Shown here: one piece after another, positions 1-11,558 of the stretch
Layout of the letters: each line of letters begins with the position of its first letter
Numbering within the stretch: the first letter of the stretch is position 1
NCBI GenBank assembly: GCA_029721435.1
Contig: CM056587.1
Span: 14,076,667-14,140,666 of the forward strand
Length of the DNA stretch: 64,000 nucleotides
Origin: Gymnothorax reevesii
Lineage: Eukaryota; Chordata; Actinopteri; Anguilliformes; Muraenidae
Direction of reading: 5' to 3'
Made by a program: the position numbers and the translations under genes
Notes under the pieces: generated by a model
Told to the model about the DNA's origin: nothing
What the model saw: only the letters and a program-made list of their open reading frames with translations
The model's database searches: none

Positions 1-680
1 GTTTGAAACGGCCCACCAAAACTTCAGGCAGAAGCAGTGATTATTGAGAGCGAAAGTTTGACAACTATACAGCATAATTTGCCTTAAAAATGGGGACATC
101 GTTACATTTCGTCGAGTGGACTCAAATAATTTGGTAAAATATTTATTTATTTATTTATTCATTTATTTATTCCAGAGGAAAACAAAAAAAGTCCCTTGAA
201 CTATGATACATAATAATTAGAAAAGCTCTACTCTGGTCTGTCGTTTCCAGTGGGTTTTGTGTCCTGCAGAAGTGAAGTAAAAAAACAAACAAACACACAC
301 ATAGAAAATGCAGTAAAAATACTTGTGAATCCATTAAAAGTTGACTCGCAATTGTGGAACGCAAGTTGCAGAAGTTGTTTTAAGTATGAAAAATAATCGG
401 GTATTTTGACTACATATGTAAAACCTTGCAACATTATTTTTGTTTGATAAAATCCCTGAGGAATCCCTTTGACACATTTTCTGATGGGAAAAGTAATGCT
501 GATATGTACTCATGAGTTGTTACAATTATAAGGATCTGTGCCTATAAATGTTATTATACACAGCTGAAAGGAGACATCTACCGCATGTCAATCAAACTTT
601 ATGTAGCACAATTCATGCAAAAGATTCAGGTCAAAGTGCTGAAATTAAAATCAAATAAAATACAGGACATCAAATACATG
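1..680. other. AT-rich intergenic sequence with a short ATTT microsatellite
   Basis: No gene is supported here. An (ATTT)n tract lies at about 141-171. The short frames are AT-rich chance frames without recognisable domains. Confidence 0.6.
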
Positions 681-1895
681 TACAAATCCCAATTCCAATG
701 AAATTGGGACGTTGTGTAAAACGTGAATAAAAATAGAATACAATGATTTGCAAATCCATTTCGACCTACATCCAATTGAGTGCGCTACAAAGACAAGATA
801 TTTAATGTTCAAACTCATAAACTTTATTGCTTTTTTGGAGAAATATTCACTCATGTTGAATTTGATGTCTGCAACACGTTCCAAAAAAGCTAGGACAGGG
901 GCAACAAAAGACTGGGAAAGTTGAGAAATAGTCAAAAAAACACCTGTTCGGAACATTCCACGGGTGAACAGGTTAATTGGAAACAGGTGAGTGTCATGAT
1001 TAGGCTGAAAGGACCATCCCTGAAAGGCTCAGTCATTCACAAGCAAGGATGGGATGAGGATCACCACTTTTTGAACAACTGATGCCTGTGATCCACTTAC
1101 GCTTTTAAGGCTTCCGCACGCAAGCAGTCGTGGCCACTCGGAAGCTTTTGGAAGCACCGGGAACCATCCGAAACTCGCGCAAACAATCGTAGAAAGTCAG
1201 AGTGATTGGGGAAAAAATTTTGTCCCATGATCCACTAACGCGAGCATTTCCGATTGATTTTTGCCAACATCAACAATAAATATGGCGGTTGTTTTTGTAA
1301 ACGGCTTCTAATTGGCTAATTGCAGAGGAAATATTCACCACCTAGTTTACACTTGACCAACCAATACTCCCGCATCCTTCCGACAACATCAAACTGGTTT
1401 GATTTTGTCGGAAGAGGGATCGGAGTTTTCTGATCCAGTCGGAATCTCTCTTATTCAAGCGGAAGTTTTCGTGATCCACCTGCGTCTTGGGTGTAACAGA
1501 AATTCCCACTCATAATCGCTCGTAACTGGTCGGAAGGGGAGAATCGGGACAATCGGAGACCTTAAAAGCGTAAGTGGATAACGGGCCCGAGCAAGAAAAT
1601 AGTCCAACAGGTTAAGAATAACGTTTCTAAACATGCAATTGCAAGGAATTTAGGGATTTCATCATCTACAGTCTATAATATCATCAAAAGATTCAGATAT
1701 TCCTGAGAAATCTGTACACGTAAGTGGCAAGGCCAAAAACAAACCTTGAATGCCCATGACAGTTGGTCCCTCGGGTGGCACTGCATTGAAAACCGACATC
1801 ATTCTGTAATGGATATTACCAAGTGGGCTCAGGAACATTTCAGAAAACTATTGTCAATTAACACAGTTTGTCACTACATATATCAAAAGCTTGCA
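681..1895 (+). mobile_element. Truncated Tc1/mariner-superfamily DNA transposon, interrupted
   Basis: The left end, about 681-760, matches the familiar fish mariner-like terminus that reads 'aattccaatgaaattgggac' and is followed by a conserved stretch around 'acaatgatttgcaaatcc'. It begins next to a TA. After an interruption near 1083-1588 the element resumes with the helix-turn-helix coding stretch (around 1600-1750, 'tcatcaaaagattcagata'). It loses similarity near 1895, so the catalytic part and right terminus are missing. The host element is related to the more complete copy at 32.25-33.83 kb and to the fragment at 53.8 kb. Stops and frameshifts make it non-functional. Family assignment rests on motif recognition, not a database search. 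Confidence 0.75.
1083..1588. mobile_element. Nested inverted-repeat (MITE-like) element inside the mariner remnant
   Basis: A perfect 20-bp inverted repeat bounds this insert: 'atccacttacgcttttaagg' at 1091-1110 and its reverse complement at 1560-1579. Weaker symmetry extends outward (…GCCTGTG against CGGGCCC). The surrounding mariner sequence is continuous if about 1083-1588 is removed, so it is a later insertion. The inside contains further variants of the same motif (gatccactaacg near 1230, gatccacctgcg near 1475). No coding capacity is visible. The superfamily is not determined, and no clear target duplication could be fixed. Confidence 0.65.
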
Positions 1896-2545
1896 GGGGT
1901 CAGTTGCTTGCCTTAACATATTATCTCTTGTGCAGATTTTGTGTCTTGATCCAGTGTCTTGAAGAGTAAAGTGTGCTTGCCCCCTGGCTTTGTTAAAATA
2001 CTCCCATTATTACTCCTTATTTGATAGAGCATTGAACAGTATATTACAAAGTTCAAACCATCTAGAGATAATTCACAAATTAATTTCTCCTGTCAGCCAG
2101 AGAGAAAAATTGTTGTGTTCTAAACAATGAAGGGTAGATTTTGCTTGAATCTTGATGAGTGGATCAACATTAAAGGGGACCAATTATGCTGATCCTTCTT
2201 TAAATACATATAAATAATGTTATAATGTTGGATGTCCATACTCAACCTCTGTAAAGTTTCTAAACATAAGATACAGGGGTTTCGCTGCAATCCAAGAAGG
2301 TGATTTCGTGAACGTGATTTCCTCTCTAAACAGCTCATCCCGACATCTTCAAGAGATCTGGGCAAAACCTGACATCAGGTTGTGCCGTCCAATTAATACA
2401 GACCTAGCCAGAGCCAATCATGGCGCTGGACCTGCCCACACCAGAAAATATTCTAGCAGGCACGAACAACCGCGGATCATACTATGCCTTAATAGCGTCT
2501 ACACTTCCAGAAATGCAAAAGAAGAACTGCAGATCATTTGAGGTG
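1896..2545. other. Unannotated sequence
   Basis: This stretch has no gene or repeat I can name. Short frames on both strands overlap each other and none shows a recognisable domain. The part near 2400-2540 may belong to the 5' side of the THAP-like remnant that follows, but nothing in it proves this. Confidence 0.4.
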
Positions 2546-2549
2546 CAGT

Positions 2550-2870
2550 TTTGTCAGTATCTCTCCCAAAGCTGCTCGTCCATTTATTTTTGGATGCGAA
2601 GAAAAGCATCTATTTCTCTTCCAAAAGACGATGTCACCAGAAATCAATGGGTAGCTTTTTGTTTGCTGGCGGCAAACAGCCACGGCCAAAGGGAACGTTA
2701 GCTGTTTGTGCTCAGTATTTCACCAAAGACAGCTTTGTCACTAACGGATAATTCAACGCTGAATATGCATTTCAGCTGCTTCTCAAACCTGATGCAGTTG
2801 CATCGATCAAGTGCTCGAAGCCACATGATGTAACTATCGATATAACAGCCAAAAAGGTAAGTGAAGCTAA
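2550..2870 (+). pseudogene. Broken THAP-domain-like coding remnant
   Basis: Two overlapping plus-strand frames together resemble a THAP zinc-binding domain. The first gives a segment containing SLPKDDVTRNQWVAF (fitting the P-x-D…x-W core of THAP). After a frameshift near 2660, the second gives LAVCAQYFTKDSFVTNG, fitting the conserved C-x2-[HY]-F…F region, then an in-frame stop and further similar sequence up to about 2870. THAP domains bind DNA and occur in P-element-like and other transposases as well as host THAP proteins. The frameshift and the stop indicate a dead copy, most likely transposon-derived. The N-terminal Cx2-4C pair is not clear, so the assignment is tentative. Confidence 0.45.
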
Positions 2871-4377
2871 TGTGTTACAGGTGGGTAGCAGGACCTCTAA
2901 CGATAGTTAGCGCTTACAACTGGCCTTAAATGCAGGCTTTGTAAAATATCTGAAGATAAAACCTAGATCGATCGCGACTGTCCGCGACTCACAGAGGCGG
3001 AAGCAGGTGCTTTACTGCATAAGCTTACCTAACGGGATGGCCTGTTGAATGTGGCTGTAGCATTGCGGCTAAGGTAGCCACTGCTGCTAATATTTGTGTC
3101 CTAAATATGCAAGAATAATATATGTACACACACCTTTCAACAGAGGGTGTGTGTACATAAACCTCATTTGAAGCTTACTTTTTATAATTGTTTGTAATTT
3201 GGATGCTTGGTACAACTGTCCACGGTAACGGAACATACTGTCTGGAAAACCTGTATTGCAAGGGTTTGTCTCTGTGGTTGTTATGACCACTCGGTTACCA
3301 GCTACTTTATGTTAGTTCACGTGCTGTGCTACTTAAAAATGCTCCTGGTTCCCTTATATGCAGTAATTCTGATGGGTATGCTTGTTTTACTTTGGTAAGC
3401 ATCAATGTGGCAGTTTCATCATGACATAGCCTGATTGCAGCAACTACAGTAGAAGCTAACTGGAGAGGTGCTGTATGTGTCTGCAGTTGGACTGCAATTA
3501 GACCAGACGTAGGTTTTGCAGAGCTTGGGGTACGAGTTTGATTGCTTGTGAAACGATCATTTTACTTATCCATGACCCGGGTCAGGCGGATACTTCAGCA
3601 ATATCTGGGCTAGCTCTCTGATGCTGTCGTGGTGAAAGCAATCGCGAAACACACAAGCTATAACTTGTCTGGTATATAACAAATGATTTCTCTACGTTCC
3701 CCTGGCATAATTTCATCCCCCTTTAGAAATTGCTCAGGCTTATAAAAAGCCCGAAAAGGCAGAGATTGAATACAAAATTCTTTCCTGTAGAAGTTATCGA
3801 TTCGCTAGCTCCACGTAAGCAACTGTTCACACTGACGGAACTTGCGGTCTGTAAAACCTGTATTATGTTCATAACATAACCAGAGCTCTCTCTAGCTGTC
3901 GTATGGGCTACTATCCATAACACGCCCATTTTCCGCGAGCAAACGCTGGTCATTCCGTTGCAATTAGTAAACCATTACCATGGGCAATTTCCGAAAAGAC
4001 CGTTTAGCCTGGAGCTTTCGCCTCTCCGTCATATAGCAGTGCAGAAGCTGTTCGTTACTCCACACTAAAGACACACCACAGTTATGCACACGGAGCAGCA
4101 GGTCCTTACAATACACACCTAAGCAGTCCATACGTTGTTAGTCCACTTTTTGATGTTCCTCACTGTCCATGTTTCCCTCTAAACTCAGACCTATGTTTCT
4201 TCACCAGGGATTTTATTATAGGAGGAAGAAGAAAGGTTGTAAAACTGCCTGTCTATCGGAAGTAATGAACAGTTGTCAGAACTTGATCTAATATACAGAT
4301 AAAGATGGTACAAATGGAAACAAGTGGACTGGACAATCATGTGAACTATGACACAACCTTGCAGACTCACATGACAC
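2871..4377. other. Unannotated sequence
   Basis: No gene or recognised repeat. Segments at about 3205-3290 and 3820-3880 loosely resemble each other (both run through an 'acctgtatt' motif after 'actgt...g'), which hints at an old duplication or decayed element. Confidence 0.35.
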
Positions 4378-4515
4378 TTTACATTACTGTCACTTGGCAG
4401 ACGCTCTTATCTAGAGGGGCTTACAACAAAGTGCTTTGATCAGACAAGAAGCGCTGAGAATCCCAATAGGGAAGTACCATTTAAATGCCAGAAGTGACAG
4501 TACATAGAAAGGACA
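4378..4515. repeat. Teleost dispersed repeat (SINE/LINE-tail type)
   Basis: The stretch with 'cacttggcagacgctcttat' followed by a 'ggcttacaacaaagtg' motif matches a short sequence that recurs very widely in teleost genomes, often read as the conserved part of SINEs. No tRNA-like head or poly-A tail could be defined, so the exact family is left open. Confidence 0.5.
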
Positions 4516-5815
4516 GCTCAGTGAAATACCTATAGGAAAAGAAGTCAATTCATTACGTCAAGCACCTACTGTCAGTAACTAAGTCAAGTACCACGTGTGC
4601 GCGTGCGCACTTAGTTTGTCTCTGGGTTTGTTACAGGCGATTTATATGAGTTTGGTTCTCGTGAAAATGTATCGACTTTAAAGTATTGTGCTGCGAAGTT
4701 TTGCAGGAATGTGGCATGTATTCCATTTTGCTAGTTATTTGAAAATGGTAGACATCTGACAAACTTTTGTTACAGCGTGGTCGTTTTCTTTGATAGGCCT
4801 GATACATGTGCAATATTTTTCAAATCAGAAAACATTCTTGGAGAGCAGTTAAGTGGTGAGTTTGTAAAGGGAGTTTTGTATGAATTATTCATGCTTCACC
4901 ATATAGTCGAGCCATGAGTCATAGTTAGTAGGAAACGGGAGACTGTAGGGCAGTGAAGGCAGAATACTGGCATTTAGAAAAGTACTGGAGGCAGTTAATG
5001 AAATGTTTCTTGTGTAAAAGAAATGGATTCCTCTCTTTCCTCATATACTTCTGTAAATGTGGTTATTTTTCAGTAGGCCTAATCCCCCCCCAAAAAAAAA
5101 TAAAAAACACTCCCTGTATGTTAAGAGTAGATGTGTAAATTCCAGGTTCTTGAAGTAGAAGTCCTGGCCAGCACTTTGTTCCAACCATGTGGATATTCTT
5201 ATGAGAACAGTTCCTATGCCAGGACGTAGCGCTAAATCAGCGATGCCCACAGGCTGGGTGTATGGCTTGTGGAAATTCATTACAGGACTAGTTTTCTGGC
5301 CCCAGGATTTTCCACTTCCGGTTAAGTGCAACACATGCTGGAAATATCATTCTTTTGGACGTCATGCTTTATGTTAAAATGGCAATTATATAGTTTAATT
5401 TTGGATTGATGATGGCCTATGGGCAAAGGCTTTTTCTTGAATATTTTGCCAATTAAAATAGATAGCATGGAAACTGTAAGAGAGAGGTTTTTTTTTTTTT
5501 TGGCTTGTGCAGCGCTCTATGAAATGCCAAGTGGCTTCTCTTGTCCCAACACAGCACATTCGCACAATTACATTAAGATGGGTGACACTGTGCTTTTAAT
5601 ACACTGCAATGCTGGCTTCTGAAAATGTGCCCCTGCAGTCAGAGACTGAATAGAAAACGATTAAAAAAAAAAAAATCAGAATTTTCAAAAATGTTTTTGC
5701 AAACAAATGTATCAGTTTAAACCAAAAATCATGGTGATGAATCCAAACATTTGAGCAACACTTAATTTAAATACGTGCCTGTCCTTGAATGATCTTAAAG
5801 GACTGCTGTAAGTAT
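4516..5815. other. Unannotated sequence
   Basis: AT-rich with homopolymer runs (A/C near 5085-5105, T near 5490-5500, A near 5664-5675). No gene or recognised repeat. Confidence 0.4.
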
Positions 5816-6250
5816 TTTCAAACACACAGGCCACATGCAGCGCTGTGGAGACTATTTTACATTTTCCTGCAATCTGTGTGTAAAACTGCTGGGGCTGTTT
5901 CAAAGCATTCAGGCCAAAAGAATACTGAAATAACTTGTATCAAACCAAAAAGCCAAATACAGTACTGCATGGGAGTCAGTGGCATTTAAAACCCGACAGG
6001 CCGCACACAATCACATGTGTTTTATGGGCTATTTTACAACCACACACACTGGAGGAAAATCAGACACCATATTACAGACATCAGGCCGGATCCAATACTG
6101 CAGGAATTATTTTACACCCTGCTGGCCAAAACTAGTACTGCGAACTATCTGAAAACACAAACATTTTATCCTGCAATGACTATTTTGCATTCCACAGTCC
6201 ACACACAGAACTGCAGAGACTATATTGCCCCCAAGAGAGCACTCACAGTT
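5816..6250. repeat. Degenerate tandem-like repeat
   Basis: A motif close to 'gagactattttaca' recurs at about 5848, 6027, 6107, 6176 and 6212, each near phrases such as 'tactgca' and 'cacaca' or 'ggcc'. This looks like an old, diverged minisatellite. Spacing is irregular, so the period cannot be stated. Confidence 0.35.
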
Positions 6251-6676
6251 ACAGAGGAGTAATCTGATTAATTTTCCATAGTATTTTATTGGTTACCTTT
6301 GTGTTATGTGACAGTAAAACACTATCATCTTCAAATCGCAATTTTTATGAACTATAAGATCATATATAGGCCGGAGAACCCTTAGCAAAAAGTAGTATAC
6401 TTGAAGTTTATTTTATTAAGTATACTTGAGTCTAAGTATAAGTATAGAATGTATACTACAGAGCATGTACTTGCACTTTACTAGAAAGTATACTAATTTA
6501 ATACTTCTTCAGACTAAATTGGAATATACTTTTATGTATACTTCAAGTTTAAGCAAAGTAAAATGAAAGTACCCATCTAGTTTACATCTAAGTTTTATTC
6601 TACACTCCAAGTAAACGTTTTAGTATACTGCGAGTGAACTAGTTGTATACTATAAGTACACTTTTCAATTCATGAA

Positions 6677-6764
6677 AGTCTCCCATCCAAGTACAAACCA
6701 AGCCTATGCCCATTTAGCTTCAGCCATACAGCTGGTTCAGATCAAGTTGTGGTATGGGTGCTAG
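6677..6764 (-). repeat. 5S-rRNA-derived segment inside element A (truncated)
   Basis: Read on the minus strand, the segment contains 'ggctgaagctaa' followed by 'ggtttgtacttggatgggag'. This is the internal promoter region of 5S rRNA (A box, intermediate element and C box) as used in 5S-derived SINE3-type elements. The SINE tail seen in copy B is missing here. Confidence 0.6.
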
Positions 6765-7848
6765 TTTTAAAAGTAATACAGACATTTCATTGTCACTATG
6801 TCAGATTGCACTAAAGTCCCAGTCTTCTTAATCTCATGTTTGAAAATACTGTGTACATTTATCTGTGAATCTGCACATAATGGCCAGCTAGATTGAATTG
6901 ATATCTGAACTTAAACACTGCAATGTTTGGTACAGGTACAATATGCAGGGCTTTGATATCCACACTCTTGTTTAAAAATTATTCAATCATTTATAACACA
7001 GAATGTACCATATTTCAAGTATTACAGCACTGCTGCATCTTTTCTTTTGTCGGTCATATTTTTGACTGTGATACAGAACTCCATCAACTGAAAAACATCT
7101 CATCGGTGTATTAATTTGGAATATTTTATCAGCCTTCGCTTGAGTCCTTCAGGCTACTGGTCAGGCTGAAGGCATTGCTCATTAATATTTTATGTTTATT
7201 TTTGGTTCCATATGAGAGAAAGAGGTATTTTTTTGTTTTGAATTGGGATTTCAATAAGAGTTGCCATTGTTCTGTTCTTATACTTTGGCATGCAATACAA
7301 TATTGTGTTAGAACCTTAATAAATGAATCAATTTTTCTTCTCAATCCTGAGTATGTTTCACTGTAAATTCTTAATAGTACCTTCATCTGTAAATTAAAGC
7401 AGAATGCACTTGAGCATTGTCTACTAGTAGAGTACATGAGGTAACCTCTCGTCTACTTATGTTAAATAATATCTGAATAGCAACAGTAATATATTTTAGA
7501 TTGCAATAATCATAAGCTGTGAGTATGATGTTGAATTAGCTTAAAGAAGACTTTGAAGTATACTTGCAGTTTATTAAAAAAAAAAAACTTCTACCTCCCT
7601 GAAAGTTTAAAATTAAATTTAAACTATCGAGGGCTTGAAGTATAGAAATAGTGGACTTGTACTCTGCCTATGAGTTTACTTGCAGTATACTTCAAAGTGT
7701 ACTTTCATGAACTAAAAAGTTGGCTTGAAGTATAATACAAGTTGTTGTACATCTGAATTTACTTTCAATATACTTCAAAGTATACTTTTATAAACTAGAA
7801 ATTGTGCTAGAAGTATATAACTAGTGAACAAATAGTTCATCTTGAATA

Positions 7849-8723
7849 CCCCCGTCACACCGGATTGGCGGTGCCACTGCGGTGCTTGTACGGCATAAAC
7901 CGCAGTGGCACCACTATGATCTCCATGGTTCCTCAGTAGTTCTGCAAATGATTGTCGTAGCACCGCAGAAAACTGTCAAAACCGCAGACCTCCACGGTGA
8001 CACGGAGGAAACTTTGAACATGTTCAAAACTTCCGCATTGCCACCACAGGTTGGGCTAATCCACACTGGGATCGCCGTGGCACCGCCATGGAACCGTACA
8101 AGGACCTCAGTAGCACCTCCATCACAGTTGTGCCTCTGCAGTTCAACCGCCGTGCAATCTCCAAACCCTACAGCGACCCTACAGCGATCCCGTGGCGGTT
8201 ATGGCCGTGTTAAGACGGAGCTATCACGGGAGCACTGCGGGTATGGGGGTGCTACTGCGAAGTCATTTTTAACTCTTGTACCACGTTGCGGTGGTATCAT
8301 TATAGGAATAAATCATCAGCAGACAAAATATTACAATGAATTTTGAACGAAAACCATCTCCCATTTAAAGCCGAACCGGAGCCGCCCTGCTGCCGCAGCA
8401 CCACCGCCGTAGCACCTCAGTAACGCCGCCATACCCGCAGTAGCACCTCACTGGCCTCTCATCGCTGTCGCCAACACCACAGTACTGCCAGTAATAATCG
8501 CTGTGGCACCGCCATCAAATTGTAGTGGCAAAAACTTAATGGGATCGCCATGTCTTCAGTGACCCCACCGTAGTTCCGCCCTGGTTTCCCAGTAGCACCG
8601 CGAAAAAAAAAACACGTTTGATGGGTAGGGGAAAACTATGAAAACACTACTGGCGGTGTCACTACGGTAATGGCGATTGTGACAAAAATCCGCAGTGGCG
8701 CCGCCAATCCGGTGTGTCGGGGG
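7849..8723. mobile_element. GC-rich foldback element nested in copy A
   Basis: The ends form a long inverted repeat: 7849-7882 begins CCCCCGTCACACCGGATTGG, and 8690-8723 is its reverse complement with few mismatches. The insert is GC- and CpG-rich in an AT-rich host. Its inside is built from variants of 'gtggcaccgcc' and 'gtagcacctcagta' on both strands. Copy B lacks it, so it arrived after A and B diverged. ATA flanks both ends (7846-7848 and 8725-8727), a possible 3-bp target duplication. The longest open frame (154 codons, 7882-8346) has no recognisable domain and is probably chance. The superfamily is unassigned. Confidence 0.7.
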
Positions 8724-9589
8724 CATAAGTTTACTAGCAGTATACTTCACAGTATATTTACATGAACTGAAAAGTTTACTAGAAGTATATAACTAATAAA
8801 CTAGCAGTATATCTGTAAGTTTACTTGCAGTATACTTAAATGTATACTTTCATAAATTGAAAAGTAGGCCTATGCCAGAGGTATACAACTAGTTAAGTCA
8901 CAACATACTTAAAAGTTCATTTGTAGTGTACTTGCAGTACAAAATAAAACTTAGGTGTAAACTAGATGGGTACTTCAAGTTTAAGCAACAGAAACTTAAA
9001 GTATACTTTTTTTGTAAGAGTATGTATCAACTCAATACAAGTCAATACTGCAATAATTGTCAAATTTGTTCTCAAATAAAATCAGACAAATATTGATCTG
9101 TTTCTGTCTGGGCTAATAACACTGCATAAAAATCCAGTTCAGCTCCACCCATTTACTCTGCTATGCTGCCTCAAAGCTGACTTGTTACAGCAAACGTACA
9201 TGTGAAATATGTAAGTCCATGAAAACTGAATAAAATATAGTGCAGTATACTTCAAAGAAGCCAATAAGCATGGTAAAAATATTTTAATGTGCTTATTCTT
9301 TTGATAGTAGCCTAACTGCAAGCCAGCATACTTGAACATTAGGCATGAATATTCTAATACTTTGAGATATACTCAAGAAAAGTATGATAATCGAAACTTT
9401 TGGTACAAGTATTAGCCAAATATATATATATATAGACTTTTCTGTGTACTTTTCAGTATAAGCTAAGTATACTTAAGTTTTACTTTGTTAAGTATATCTC
9501 TGATAAGTACATCTAAAGTACACTGAAAGTATACTCTCTATTTTTAGTATACTAATTGCACACTTGAATAAACTTATTTTTCGTAAGGG

Positions 9590-11039
9590 AAAGCCCTCTC
9601 ACTCAGGATAATTTGCGTCTGCATGTTTAAATTAGACCTACCAATAAGTTTCAGTAATTTAGTAAACGAAGGAGTTCCCTCAACGGCGATCTCTGAGAAG
9701 TTACATGATAACAAGTGGGCTCCAAAATATCTTAGTTCACTGTCATCTGCAGTCAGTGTTTTACAAGCAGAGCAGCCCATTAGCAGAGAAGGATGATATG
9801 CACGTGATTCACAAAGAGAGCAATAACATACCTGTAATACTAAAAACATCTCTTTGGTCCTGTGCTTTATCATCACCATAAAGCACAAAACAACTCATCG
9901 TTCATAACCATAATGAGATTTAACAGCAGCTCTTTGCTTCGTCTTTATTATGCATTTTGAAGTGAGTCATTCTGAGCTCATTATTTGCAACTGCCGGGTG
10001 ATGATTCCGCGTTGCAGTAAATGAGAATTTTGGTGACTGCCGTCTTTAATAAAAGATTCTGAAAGGGGAATTGACAAACATGTAGGCCTACATTAACAAA
10101 CAGTGAAGGTCTTTGCAGATTAAATTGTTCAGGTACTTCGCACTTCCATCAGTAAATGACAGCGTTCGATGTTCTATATAGTATCTTCCAATATTTTTAA
10201 GTCTACAACTTGTTTTTAAAGAGAAAAACCTATCTGCTTGTCAGCATAATTGGTTTAACACATACCATAGATAAGGTCAATATTAATTCTTAATTACACA
10301 GAAAATCCATAAACCATGTAAGTATTTCTAAATATGCCAGATTGCTCTGAATTCCCTTTAGTTGCTATGGTGACAATTCTTCCCAAGCACTTTATTTTTA
10401 AAAATAGATCCGCATATCACCACTAGATGTCTCTGTTTGATAATTTTCTACTCAACAGTTGGGAAAATGTTGGTGGCCTGCGAAAATTTTACATTGCAAC
10501 CGATTTCATAAGACCTATACTTGTTTCAAACTGTCACGCTATATTGAACTGATCAAAACTAATCAGAAGTATTAGAGTGGCACAACACTAAAATGAATTA
10601 TATTGACATCAGATTGGAGCTGTCTGAGCAGCTGGTACTAGTCCAATTGTATATCATTTGATTGATTAAATAAATAAATAAATAAATAATGGCCATTAAT
10701 TTATTTTCATCCTGGCTCATATCAATGAATGAAGTTATGAAGAGTAAAATCAAGCTGAAGTGCACAGGACAGACAAAATATCAGGAATACCTCAGAAAGA
10801 TTACTTTTACTGTCAAGTAAAAAAACTACAAGCATAGAAACATGCACATGTGTGATTTCAGTTTATTTGAATGCTAATTGGCAGCATGGACATGCTTAAA
10901 AGGGGTCTAACTAGCAGCATTTTGCTGGGTATGTCTCAAAAACAAGACAAAGAACACTAACAGTTTCAAAGGAGCTAAATAGTGTGCTGGTGTAATGGTC
11001 ACGAAAAAAGAAAAAAAAAAAAACAGCTAAATCATGTAC
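9590..11039. other. Unannotated intergenic sequence
   Basis: No gene is supported. An (AAAT)n tract lies at about 10663-10690, and a poly-A run lies near 11010-11025. The 104-codon minus-strand frame at 9574-9888 has no recognised domain. Confidence 0.4.
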
Positions 11040-11558
11040 TTAACCCCACAATGCCCCCTGTATCATATATGATACACTGGATTATGTCCACCTGGTAAGA
11101 TGCAACACAACCATGACTGCTCACTGTATCATATCTGATACACACTGCTGCCACCTGGAAGGAAGAAGTGAGATTACAGGAGTCTCTCCCCTAGTCACTC
11201 ACTTCAAGGTAGTAGCTCCCATGTGAATGGGAATTCATGAATTTCCTTGGAATTTGGCAGCGAAGTTTGGCATTCCAAGGTAAATAGTACACAAAAACTT
11301 ATTCTTATACATGTTAAGGGATAGCTATAGATAGTAGAGAGCATATAAATAATTTGAAATTTTGAGTGTTGAGTTCTGGAGGGGTGCTGATTTTAAGCTG
11401 TGTCAGATATGATACTCCTGGAATTAGAAGAAGTTCTGTTCAGCAATGTATATTTTGCTGTCACAAAACCTAATGATGAACAGTGGATCTGAATACTACC
11501 CTTCAATAAGTCATATTTTTCCTATAATGATATCTGTGTCTGGGCATTATAGGGTTAA
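11040..11558. mobile_element. piggyBac-like non-autonomous element (MITE)
   Basis: A TTAA at 11040-11043 and another at 11555-11558 flank a 511-bp insert. Its ends are inverted: CCCCACAATGCCC on the left and, on the complementary strand, CCCTATAATGCCC on the right (11 of 13 identical). TTAA target duplications and CC-starting short inverted repeats are typical of piggyBac transposons. The inside carries three variants of a 'tatcatatatgata' motif near both ends, possible subterminal binding sites. There is no transposase. Confidence 0.7.

Larger units (their letters stand above)
6379..9589 (-). mobile_element. AAGTATACTT-rich transposon-like element, copy A
   Basis: The element begins CCCTTAGCAAAAAG at 6379 and ends with the complementary TTTTTCGTAAGGG at 9589, with AA directly outside on each side. 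Both arms are packed with variants of the self-complementary motif AAGTATACTT spaced by phrases such as 'catgaactaaaaagt'. A central non-repetitive core lies at about 6790-7440. Copy B at 37.09-39.33 kb is the same element in the opposite orientation and supports the ends. Without the 875-bp nested insert (7849-8723) copy A is about 2.34 kb, close to B. No transposase is visible, so it looks non-autonomous. Minus strand is given because its 5S-like segment reads that way. Confidence 0.75.

Noticed and set aside
7882..8346. 154-codon frame in the GC-rich foldback element as a gene
   Set aside because: It lies within repeated GC-rich motifs of a non-autonomous element and shows no recognisable domain; high GC lowers stop frequency.
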